Shown here one piece after another: positions 25,926-32,682 of a DNA stretch of 32,682 nucleotides (its first letter is position 1; each line of letters starts with the position of its first letter). A model generated the notes under the pieces. That model was given only the letters and a program-made list of their open reading frames with translations, did no database searches and had not been told where the DNA came from. A program made the translations under genes and the position numbers. Source of the stretch: Prevotella sp. UBA4339 (lineage in GTDB: Bacteria; Bacteroidota; Bacteroidia; Bacteroidales; Bacteroidaceae); NCBI GenBank assembly GCA_002393725.1, contig DGTJ01000020.1, positions 1 through 32,682 on the forward strand, read 5' to 3'.

Positions 25926-28414
25926 TTAGAAAAACTACTAAGAATATGAAAAAAAGACTACTTGCTATTTTACTATTTGCGACAACGATTTCCTCAGCAC
26001 AGGTGAGGCAGGAGACTACACTCACAGACGGCTGGCAGTTCTCTCATGACAAACAATCCTGGAAAAGTGTAAGGATCCCCCACGACTGGGCCATCGCAGG
26101 ACCATTCGACAAGAAATGGGACCTTCAGAAAGTAGCCATCGAGCAGAATGGTGAAAAGGAAGCCACTGAGAAGAGCGGACGCTCAGGAGCACTGCCATGG
26201 ATAGGCAAAGGCCACTACAAGCGGACACTGACAATACCAGAAGGCTACGAGCGCGCAGAACTGCTGTTCGATGGTGCTATGTCAGAGCCTACAGTATTCA
26301 TCAACGGAAAGAAGGCTGGTTACTGGGCATACGGCTACAATGCATTCCGCATAGACATCACACCTTATATTAAGAAAGGTGACAATCTGCTGGAGGTTGA
26401 TCTGAACAACGTAGAGGAGAGCAGCCGCTGGTATCCCGGAGCAGGCATCTACCGCCCTGTAAAGCTCATCTTGACGCAAAAGGCCCACATCGACGACTGG
26501 AGTCTCTTTGCAAGGACTCTGAGCCTCAACAAAGAGAAGAACTATGCTGATCTGGCCGTAGACCTCAAGGTTGAGGGTGCAGAGGAAGGCATGTCGGTAT
26601 GTCTGTCATTAGAAGATGCCGAAGGCAAGTCTGTATTGCCAACCGAAGCCACACCTGTCGGAAATGGCCTGGTGCATCGCACCCTCCGTGTTTCCAGTCC
26701 TAAGCTATGGTCGCCTGAGTCACCTTATCTGTATACACTTAAGGCTTATATAGCAAAGGGGTCAGAACAGAAATGTGACATCCTGACCAGGAAGATCGGC
26801 ATCCGTACTGTCCGTGTATCCCGTGAAGGGGGCTTCCAGCTGAATGGCCAGACTCGCAAGATAAAGGGCGTCTGCCTGCATCACGACCTCGGTCCACTCG
26901 GAGCAGCAATCAATAAGTCGGCCCTCATCCGTCAGATAAAGACGATGAAGGCGATGGGCTGCGATGCCATCCGCACTTCGCATAACATGCCAAGCCAGAT
27001 GCAGATGGATATATGCGACTCGCTGGGTATGATGGTGATGGCAGAGAGCTTCGACATGTGGGTTTATCCTAAGTGCAAGAACGGCTATGCCCGCTTCTTC
27101 CGTGAGTGGTCTGACAAGGACATCACCAACCTCGTCCTCGCCAACCGCAACCATCCGAGCATTGTGATGTGGAGTATCGGCAATGAGATACCCGAGCAGT
27201 GGAGCGAGGAGGGGCGGCAGATATCCATCCGCCTTCAGGGCCTTTGCCACAGCCTCGACCCCACCCGACCTGTCACCCAGGGAATGGACAAGGCTGAGGC
27301 AGCATTAGGAAGCGGCTTTGCCCAGGCTATGGACGTGCCGGGATTCAACTATCGGGTGCATAAGTATCAGAAGAATATCGAACAGCTGCCTCAGGGATTC
27401 CTCCTGGGGTCAGAGACAGCCTCTACCGTCAGCTCACGCGGCATCTATAAGTTCCCTGTACAGCCCGATGACAACTCAAAATTCGCATCTTGGGCTCCCG
27501 GCTATGACCCTATGGCTCTTAAGAATGCCGACGGTCAATGCTCGAGCTACGATCTTGAGTATAGCCCTTGGAGCAATCTCCCCGACGACGACTGGGTATG
27601 GCAGGACGACAAGGACTGGGTCATCGGTGAGTTTGTGTGGACCGGCTATGACTATCTTGGCGAGCCATCCCCATACGATGAGTACTGGCCTTCGCGCAGC
27701 AGCTACTTCGGAATCTGCGACCTCGCAGGACTGCCAAAGGACCGCTACTGGCTGTACCGCTCGAAATGGAACAATGACGAGCACACCATCCATCTGCTGC
27801 CTCACTGGTCATGGGGTAAGGAGCGGAAAGGCAAGGTGACCCCCGTCTACTGCTATACAGACTATCCCACGGCAGAGCTGTTTGTCAACGGCAAGAGCCA
27901 GGGCAGGATAAGCAAGAATCCAAATAGCCGTCTCGACAGATACCGTCTGCGCTGGAACGATGTAAAGTATCAGCCGGGAGAGATAAAAGTCGTAGTGTAC
28001 GATGCCGACGGCAGGCAGGCCGGAGAGCAGACCGTAAGGACGGCAGGCAAGCCAGCCCGACTGAGACTTGACACCTGGACTGCCACAGGGGAGTCAGGTC
28101 GGGAAGGCGGAATCCTGAATGCCGACGGCGAGGATATGGCATTCGTCACGGTATCTCTCACGGATGCGAAGGGCACTCTCATCCCCAATGCATCTGACCA
28201 GCTGACCTTCGAAGTATCGGGTGCAGGTTCGTTCGAGGCTGTATGTAATGGCGACGCCACAAGCCTGGAGTCATTTAAGAAACCGACGATGAAACTGTTC
28301 AGCGGCCAGCTGGTAGTCATCGTACGAAGCAGCAAGACCCCCGGCACTATAAAACTGAAAGTTACAGACCGTCAAAGAGGCCTGCAACAGTCAGTTGACA
28401 TTATCACTAAATAA
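25922..28414 (+). CDS. GH2 family glycosidase (beta-galactosidase-like), exported
   Basis: An 830-residue GH2 enzyme from the chosen start. It has a sugar-binding jelly roll (about 30-170), an Ig-like domain, a TIM barrel (about 290-590) and C-terminal DUF4982-like and Ig-like domains. The acid/base is E422 (WSIGNEIPEQW) and the nucleophile is E570 (IGEFVWTGYDYLGEP). The start at 25922 forms an ATGA overlap with the mnmA stop. A second ATG at 25946 (MKKRLLAILLF) gives an equally good signal peptide. The longer frame starting at 25796 is rejected because it lies inside mnmA. Substrate could be a beta-galactoside, beta-glucuronide or similar. Confidence 0.92.
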   Translation: MIRKTTKNMKKRLLAILLFATTISSAQVRQETTLTDGWQFSHDKQSWKSVRIPHDWAIAGPFDKKWDLQKVAIEQNGEKEATEKSGRSGALPWIGKGHYKRTLTIPEGYERAELLFDGAMSEPTVFINGKKAGYWAYGYNAFRIDITPYIKKGDNLLEVDLNNVEESSRWYPGAGIYRPVKLILTQKAHIDDWSLFARTLSLNKEKNYADLAVDLKVEGAEEGMSVCLSLEDAEGKSVLPTEATPVGNGLVHRTLRVSSPKLWSPESPYLYTLKAYIAKGSEQKCDILTRKIGIRTVRVSREGGFQLNGQTRKIKGVCLHHDLGPLGAAINKSALIRQIKTMKAMGCDAIRTSHNMPSQMQMDICDSLGMMVMAESFDMWVYPKCKNGYARFFREWSDKDITNLVLANRNHPSIVMWSIGNEIPEQWSEEGRQISIRLQGLCHSLDPTRPVTQGMDKAEAALGSGFAQAMDVPGFNYRVHKYQKNIEQLPQGFLLGSETASTVSSRGIYKFPVQPDDNSKFASWAPGYDPMALKNADGQCSSYDLEYSPWSNLPDDDWVWQDDKDWVIGEFVWTGYDYLGEPSPYDEYWPSRSSYFGICDLAGLPKDRYWLYRSKWNNDEHTIHLLPHWSWGKERKGKVTPVYCYTDYPTAELFVNGKSQGRISKNPNSRLDRYRLRWNDVKYQPGEIKVVVYDADGRQAGEQTVRTAGKPARLRLDTWTATGESGREGGILNADGEDMAFVTVSLTDAKGTLIPNASDQLTFEVSGAGSFEAVCNGDATSLESFKKPTMKLFSGQLVVIVRSSKTPGTIKLKVTDRQRGLQQSVDIITK

Positions 28415-28520
28415 TGATAAGAAATAGCGGTTGACACATGTCATAATCCTAAAAATCCAGCTCAGCAGAGCTAAAATCCTCTCATCCTATAATCCGTAGA
28501 GCAAAAATCTATTCCAAATG

Positions 28521-28563
28521 AAAGGGCATTCTACTACAATGAAAATAGCAGGATGCCTTTTTT
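28521..28563 (+). terminator. Rho-independent terminator after the GH67-GH2 operon
   Basis: A stem of about 16 pairs (outer AAAGGGCAT with ATGCCTTT, inner TCTACTA with TAGCAGG, a few G-U pairs and one mismatch) closes a 9-base loop and is followed by a T-run to 28563. It lies about 107 bases after the GH2 stop. Confidence 0.85.
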
Positions 28564-28625
28564 GATACAAAAGAAATAAACATAACCACTGTTTATGCAA
28601 CGATATAATACTATTTTTTATATTT

Positions 28626-28660
28626 TATCTTTGCATTTACAATTTTTATTTTTATCTTTG
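28626..28660 (+). promoter_or_regulatory. Twin promoter boxes for hipBA
   Basis: TATCTTTG occurs twice, at 28626-28633 and 28653-28660, exactly 27 bases apart. The TTG at 28631-28633 inside the first box lies 19 bases before the second box, the normal -33/-7 spacing for this phylum, so the second box is the better promoter. It lies 28 bases upstream of the hipB ATG. The repeat may also serve HipB binding, which is inference. Confidence 0.6.
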
Positions 28661-28688
28661 CAACCGAAATACATAAGACTTTGATAAT

Positions 28689-28991
28689 ATGTGGACAGAA
28701 CTTAGTGATACAGCCATATTGAACAAGCTTGGGACGAGGCTAAAAGCTTCTCGTATATCAAGTGGTCTTAAACAGCAGGAACTGGCTGCGGAGTCAGGCG
28801 TTGGAGTAAGTACCATCGCCAAGATAGAAAGCGGGCAGTCTGTTTCGCTCTCATTACTAATCAGTGTCATGAGAACGCTTGGATTGCTTGAAAACCTAGA
28901 CTTGCTTGTGCCAGAGCAGAAGCCATCGCCAATGGAACTGTTGAAGATGCAGGGCAAGCAGGTAAAACGCGTAAGAACAAAGAAGGATTAA
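28689..28991 (+). CDS. hipB: HipB-like XRE-family antitoxin
   Basis: A 100-residue DNA-binding protein with one XRE helix-turn-helix (residues about 13-68; LKQQELAAESGVGVSTIAKIESG is split over the two helices). The C-terminus is basic. It lies 3 bases upstream of hipA, the normal antitoxin-first order, and presumably neutralises HipA and represses this promoter. Expression likely starts at the TATCTTTG box at 28653. Confidence 0.9.
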   Translation: MWTELSDTAILNKLGTRLKASRISSGLKQQELAAESGVGVSTIAKIESGQSVSLSLLISVMRTLGLLENLDLLVPEQKPSPMELLKMQGKQVKRVRTKKD

Positions 28992-28994
28992 ACA

Positions 28995-30299
28995 ATGGGA
29001 GAAATACCAGTAATACAGATATACCTGTGGGGCAACCTTGTGGGAGCCATGTCTTGGGATGATGAAAGAGGCTATGCGGATTTCCAGTTTGACGACCGCT
29101 TCCGCAGGTCAGGCTTAGATATCGCTCCACTAATGATGCCATTGGCAAGAACCAGAGGCGTCGTCTCGTTCCCCACCAATGCTAGAACAAAGTGTTTCAG
29201 CGGTCTTCCTGGTTTGATAGCAGATGCACTTCCCGATAAGTTTGGTAGCCAACTTATCACGGAATGGTTCGCGCAACAAGGTAAAACGGAGGGTATGATT
29301 ACTCCGCTCGATCGTCTGTGCTACGTTGGAAAACGGGCTATGGGTGCTTTGGAGTTTGTACCCGCTGCCAATGTGGAAGGTGTAAACGAATCGACAGAAA
29401 TCTATATACGCGAACTGATGGCATTATCTGATTCAATCTTCAAGGAACGAAGCAGGTTTCAGGAACTCATTCACCAGAACGACAAGTCGATTCTCAACAT
29501 CCTTAAAGTGGGAACGTCTGCAGGCGGCGCGAAACCAAAGGCGATTATTGCCTACAAAGAAGAAACAGGAGAAGTACGTTCTGGCCAGGTTCCTGCACCA
29601 GAAGGATTTTCATATTGGCTGTTGAAGTTCGACGGAGGCACTTATAGCGAGCATAATGAGATAACCGATAATCCGCAAGGCATCGGAAACATAGAATATG
29701 CCTACTATAAGATGGCTACTGCCTGCGGCATCAGAATGTCGGAGTGTCGTCTATTGCCTGAAGGTGACTGCAACCACTTCATGACGCGCCGCTTTGACCG
29801 AACATCAACAGGTGAGAAAATCCATATGCAGACAGCGGCTGGTATTGCCCATCTAGACAGAGACGTGCGCCATTCATACGAGGAACTATTTGGCGTATTA
29901 CGACGACTGGGACTGAACTACAAAGACTTCGAGCAGTTGTATCGCCGCATGGTGTTCAACGTCATTGCACGCAACCACGATGACCACACCAAGAATTTCT
30001 CCTTCCTGATGGATAAGGCTGGAAAATGGTCGTTTGCCCCAGCTTATGACTTATGCTATTCATACAATCCTGCAGGCAGATGGACAAGCCGTCACCAGCT
30101 TTCACTCAATAGCAAGACAGATGACTTTGCTCGGGAGGACTTGTTGGCTGTGGCACAGAACATCGGCATACGCGATGCCAATCATATCATAGAGGAAGTT
30201 CTCTCCACAGTAGCATCCTGGCCTGATACAGCAAAAGATTGTGGGGTAAGACCAGAGCATATAGAGGCAATCAGCAAGACGCTCCTGCTATATATATAA
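28995..30299 (+). CDS. hipA: HipA-like serine/threonine kinase toxin
   Basis: A full-length 434-residue HipA. The N-terminal couple_hipA subdomain is present (VIQIYLWGNLVGAMSW onward). In the C-terminal kinase part, GTSAGGAKPK contains the flexible-loop serine S175, which corresponds to the autophosphorylated S150 of E. coli HipA. DDHTKNF contains catalytic D329 and metal-binding N334. E. coli HipA phosphorylates glutamyl-tRNA synthetase and induces persistence; the target here is not known. No frameshift is seen, so the toxin looks intact. The neighbouring glycosidase operons suggest insertion of this pair as a small accessory cassette. Confidence 0.93.
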   Translation: MGEIPVIQIYLWGNLVGAMSWDDERGYADFQFDDRFRRSGLDIAPLMMPLARTRGVVSFPTNARTKCFSGLPGLIADALPDKFGSQLITEWFAQQGKTEGMITPLDRLCYVGKRAMGALEFVPAANVEGVNESTEIYIRELMALSDSIFKERSRFQELIHQNDKSILNILKVGTSAGGAKPKAIIAYKEETGEVRSGQVPAPEGFSYWLLKFDGGTYSEHNEITDNPQGIGNIEYAYYKMATACGIRMSECRLLPEGDCNHFMTRRFDRTSTGEKIHMQTAAGIAHLDRDVRHSYEELFGVLRRLGLNYKDFEQLYRRMVFNVIARNHDDHTKNFSFLMDKAGKWSFAPAYDLCYSYNPAGRWTSRHQLSLNSKTDDFAREDLLAVAQNIGIRDANHIIEEVLSTVASWPDTAKDCGVRPEHIEAISKTLLLYI

Positions 30300-30339
30300 A
30301 TAAGAAACTTTCCAACATCAAAAGGCTGAATAATCAAAT

Positions 30340-31992
30340 ATGAAGCGACTTTTATTCACAATCTCTATCGCTGTTATAGCATCTTTGAACATTCTGGCTC
30401 AGGGCTATCGCAACCCTGTGCTTCCCGGCTTTCATGCCGACCCAAGTGTGTGTACAAACGGAAAGGACTTCTACCTTGTCAACAGCACGTTCCAGTATTT
30501 TCCAGGAGTACCTGTGTTTCACAGCAAAGACCTGATACATTGGGAACAGGTAGGTAATTGCCTCTCGCGCAAGTCACAGCTTGACCTCTCGGGGCTTTAC
30601 ACACAAAACCAGCCGGAACTGGGTTGGACTAATGCGGGCATCTATGCTCCAACCATCCGCTATCATGAGGGTCGCTATTACATGGTGACCACCATTTTCC
30701 CATCACGTCGCCATTTCTACGTATGGACAGATGACCCATCTAAAGAATGGTCCGACCCCATATTCATTGACTTTGCCCTCGGCAGTTGCGACCCTACCCT
30801 CTTCTGGGACGAAGGGAAGTGCTATTTCTTATGGAAAGCAGCAGCAGACGAAACACGCCCAGGAATCAAGCCGGGTGAAATCAACATCTGCGAAATTGAC
30901 ATTCATACTGGTCGGCGTATAGGCGATGTTCATCACTTGGGAACGGGACTCGGCGGACGTTATCCTGAAGGTCCACACATATACAAGAAAGACGGCTATT
31001 ATTACATGATGCTTGCCGAAGGCGGCACGGAGCATGGTCACCATGTCAACATCTTGCGAAGCCGTTCTCTGTTCGGGCCGTATGAATCGAATCCTGCCAA
31101 CCCCATTCTCACGCATTTCAGCATGAAGATGCAGAACAGCAATATTCAAGGGCTCGGACATGCTGACCTCATACAAGCGCCCAACTCCTCATGGTGGATG
31201 ATTTGCCTGGGTTATCGCACAAGCGGTTACCTCCTGCATGTGATGGGGCGCGAGACGATGCTTGCACCTGTACGTTGGGACAAGAATGCTTGGCCTGTGG
31301 TCAATGGTGACGGCACTTTGGCCTACAATATGAAATGTCAGACCTTACCTCAAGTTCCAATGCCCCTTGACCCTGTTCGCGAAGAGTTCAATTTCGTCAA
31401 GCGCGATGTACCAGCCAACAGCTACAGCAGCATTGGATTGCCTTGGGGATGGATGAGTATCGGTAATCCCGATTATTCCCGCTACTCTCTTACTGAGCGG
31501 GAGGGCTGGTTGCGTCTGCTTCCCACTTCTACGCCTCTCGATGCAGCCACGTCGCCCACTTTCGTGGCAAGACGTCAGACTGAGCTACGTTTCAACGCCA
31601 CCGCACTCATTGACGCATCCCATCTGGCAGAAGGCTCTCAGGCAGGAATCACGGCCTATGCAGCACCCCTGAACCATTATGATGTGATAATAGAACGAAA
31701 GGACGGAAAGCTTTTGGCTAAGTCAAATATCCGTGTGGGAGCACTCAGCCATGACGGCCAACCCATTGAACTGAAAGACTCCCAGGCTTACATACGCATC
31801 AGTTCCGACAAGGACTATTACTACATGCAAGTTTCCGTCGATGGCAATTCATTCACCACACTCAGCAAGATGGACTACCGCTACCTATCCACCGAGGTGA
31901 TAGGCGGGTTCACAGGCGTGATGCTTGGCTTGTTTGCCCAGGGTGATGATGGATATGCAGATTTTGATTGGTTTGAATATATAACAGAGTAA
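30340..31992 (+). CDS. GH43 beta-xylosidase/alpha-L-arabinofuranosidase-like enzyme, exported
   Basis: A 550-residue GH43 enzyme with a signal peptide (KRLLFTISIAVIASLNILA). The catalytic triad is clear: base D34 (GFHADPSV), pKa-modulating D151 (GSCDPTLFW) and acid E210 (RYPEGPHIY). The five-bladed propeller (about 22-320) is followed by a C-terminal beta-sandwich as in two-domain GH43 xylosidases. It probably releases xylose or arabinose from xylo-oligosaccharides, complementing the GH67 enzyme upstream. It has a 40-base gap from hipA, and no strong promoter box was found there, so readthrough from hipBA is possible. Confidence 0.95.
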   Translation: MKRLLFTISIAVIASLNILAQGYRNPVLPGFHADPSVCTNGKDFYLVNSTFQYFPGVPVFHSKDLIHWEQVGNCLSRKSQLDLSGLYTQNQPELGWTNAGIYAPTIRYHEGRYYMVTTIFPSRRHFYVWTDDPSKEWSDPIFIDFALGSCDPTLFWDEGKCYFLWKAAADETRPGIKPGEINICEIDIHTGRRIGDVHHLGTGLGGRYPEGPHIYKKDGYYYMMLAEGGTEHGHHVNILRSRSLFGPYESNPANPILTHFSMKMQNSNIQGLGHADLIQAPNSSWWMICLGYRTSGYLLHVMGRETMLAPVRWDKNAWPVVNGDGTLAYNMKCQTLPQVPMPLDPVREEFNFVKRDVPANSYSSIGLPWGWMSIGNPDYSRYSLTEREGWLRLLPTSTPLDAATSPTFVARRQTELRFNATALIDASHLAEGSQAGITAYAAPLNHYDVIIERKDGKLLAKSNIRVGALSHDGQPIELKDSQAYIRISSDKDYYYMQVSVDGNSFTTLSKMDYRYLSTEVIGGFTGVMLGLFAQGDDGYADFDWFEYITE

Positions 31993-32086
31993 AGAAAAGA
32001 GCATCATGTAGATAAGGGGTTAATTTTACCCTGAGACTATACGCCCTACACGACTGCCGCATCACTCGAAATGTCGGATGAACCCC

Positions 32087-32126
32087 AAAACCCCACAGAG
32101 TCTCCGTAGAGTTCTGTGGGGTTTTT
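32087..32126 (+). terminator. Rho-independent terminator downstream of GH43
   Basis: A perfect 9-bp stem (CCCCACAGA with TCTGTGGGG) flanked by AAAA and TTTTT, with a 13-base loop. It can work in both directions and lies between the plus-strand GH43 gene and the minus-strand small ORF. Confidence 0.85.
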
Positions 32127-32132
32127 CTTCGT

Positions 32133-32240
32133 TCAGTATCTCATGCAGCTCGTAGCTCCGAGTGCGGTTAGGGTCAAGAAGTTACCAGCCTTCTCGGTCT
32201 CGGAATTCTCAGTCACTTTTGAAAGATACAGTTCAATCAT
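32133..32240 (-). CDS. Small 35-codon ORF, possibly a chimeric gene relic
   Basis: The ORF begins at an ATG with AAAGGAGA 5 bases upstream (32246-32253 on the minus strand) and a TATCTTTG box at 32350-32357. It encodes 35 residues starting MIELYLSKVTENSE. The last part (LTALGATSCM) resembles the C-terminus I remember for Bacteroidales 'smalltalk' peptides (LGVTSCM), while the first 20 residues resemble the start of an HU-like protein. I therefore suspect a deletion fused two neighbouring genes, but a genuine small protein is also possible. The frame is open to 32372 without another start. Confidence 0.4.
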   Translation of the reverse strand: MIELYLSKVTENSETEKAGNFLTLTALGATSCMRY

Positions 32241-32349
32241 TTTTGTCTCCTTTCTGTTTAGATAGTTGATGATAAGTTGTTGAATAATCTTAATGTCTTC
32301 TGAATCGCCTTGAGCCTGCGCACTGCCTTCGGTTTTCCCTTTGACGATG

Positions 32350-32357
32350 CAAAGATA
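32350..32357 (-). promoter_or_regulatory. Candidate -7 box for the 35-codon ORF
   Basis: TATCTTTG on the minus strand matches the phylum consensus exactly. It would give a leader of about 100 bases, in which the first ATG is that of the small ORF. No -33 TTG was found. Confidence 0.45.
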
Positions 32358-32434
32358 ATAAAAATATTCTCGTCATTATCTGTTATGATACATTATAAAC
32401 TGTTTTGATTCGCTATTCTCAAATATTTTTTGTA

Positions 32435-32497
32435 AGCACCCGCTCGTTCACCCCCGCCGAGGTGTCCCTGATCTTCTCCGAGCTCGGCGAGCCCTGA
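32435..32497 (+). pseudogene. C-terminal remnant of a DUF4248-like gene
   Basis: One plus-strand frame reads STRSFTPAEVSLIFSELGEP and then a stop at 32495. This is very like the C-terminus I recall for DUF4248 proteins (FTPxEVxLIxxxLGEP). The preceding frame is AT-rich and reaches a stop within about 20 codons, with no plausible start, so only a scrap survives. Its high GC content against AT-rich flanks supports a separate origin. The DUF4248 link is from memory and unverified. Confidence 0.45.
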
Positions 32498-32523
32498 CGC
32501 GGCGCGGGCGGGCTAAATTTCAG

Positions 32524-32557
32524 CAGGTGGCACTTATTTTCCGATAGGTGCCACTTG
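32524..32557. repeat. Inverted repeat (14-bp arms, 6-base loop)
   Basis: CAGGTGGCACTTAT pairs with ATAGGTGCCACTTG around TTTCCG, with two G-T pairs and a perfect GTGGCAC/GTGCCAC core. It lies just after the DUF4248-like scrap. There is no T-run, so it may be an element end or an RNA hairpin rather than a standard terminator. Confidence 0.75.
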
Positions 32558-32621
32558 TCTGTAAATAAGAGCCAAGTATTGAGGCTACTTATTAATATAT
32601 GTCCGTTGAGTGTTGACGGCA

Positions 32622-32653
32622 TTTACAAGTTTACAAATTTACAAATTTACATT
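32622..32653 (+). repeat. 8-bp tandem repeat, four copies
   Basis: Four consecutive units of the form TTTACAAN (the last degenerate, TTTACATT) occur close to the window end. A repeat of this size can vary in number by slippage. Nothing shows a function. Confidence 0.8.
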
Positions 32654-32682
32654 TTTGTTTTTTATGTATGCAAAAAACACAT

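Larger units (their letters stand above)
31993..32682. other. 690-bp stretch without an intact large gene
   Basis: This stretch holds a terminator, a small minus-strand ORF with promoter and ribosome binding site, a GC-rich gene scrap on the plus strand, an inverted repeat and an 8-bp tandem repeat. Its base composition swings from strongly GC-rich (about 32435-32513) to strongly AT-rich. It looks like a decayed accessory island. Confidence 0.6.

Noticed and set aside
28459..28472. Small AGCTC/GAGCT hairpin before the GH2 terminator
   Set aside because: Only five pairs with no T-run; the strong terminator at 28521 explains the 3' end better.
32419..32622. 67-residue minus-strand ORF
   Set aside because: It runs through the inverted repeat and antisense to the DUF4248-like scrap, has no ribosome binding site or promoter box, and resembles no protein I know.

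Overview
The window looks like chromosomal DNA from a Bacteroidota species, most likely a Prevotella-like gut or rumen fibre degrader. The reasons are the gene families present (GH97, GH35, GH67, GH2 and GH43 enzymes with signal peptides, a DUF4954 protein, M6 proteases with a short C-terminal sorting-like tail, one of the MnmA paralogues) and the promoters, which carry the TAnnTTTG -7 box of this phylum. No tRNA, rRNA or CRISPR array was seen.

Layout. (1) 1-1641 is the 3' two thirds of clpB on the plus strand. (2) 1624-12245 is a tight minus-strand run: hflX, a DUF4954 beta-helix protein, a periplasmic M16 peptidase, class I fumarase and two tandem secreted M6 metalloproteases, the last of which overlaps the end of clpB tail to tail. 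(3) 12411-19799 is a plus-strand run of eight genes with small gaps: nagB, a GH97 glycosidase, a VanX-like lipoprotein dipeptidase, a STAS protein, a stand-alone (p)ppGpp synthetase-like protein, an aminoglycoside-phosphotransferase-like kinase, an exported tyrosine-phosphatase-like protein and a MESH1-like small alarmone hydrolase. (4) 19877-22201 is a minus-strand GH35 beta-galactosidase, separated from the preceding run by a hairpin and divergent from (5) 22342-28414, a plus-strand operon of GH67 alpha-glucuronidase, a B3/4 tRNA-editing-like protein, mnmA and a GH2 glycosidase, closed by a strong rho-independent terminator. (6) 28626-30299 is a hipB-hipA toxin-antitoxin pair with its own twin promoter boxes. 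(7) 30340-31992 is a GH43 enzyme with a downstream terminator. (8) 31993-32682 has no intact large gene. It holds what look like gene relics: a 35-codon minus-strand ORF with a good ribosome binding site and promoter, a GC-rich C-terminal scrap of a DUF4248-like gene, a long inverted repeat and an 8-bp tandem repeat.

How the genes fit together. GH67, GH43, GH2 and GH35 suit trimming of glucuronoxylan and galactosylated side chains, although no SusC/SusD pair lies in the window. The most unusual region is 16023-19799, where an alarmone synthetase-like enzyme and an alarmone hydrolase-like enzyme flank a small-molecule kinase and a phosphatase, with a STAS protein at the head. All key catalytic residues I could check are present. 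This is the best candidate here for an undescribed signalling module.
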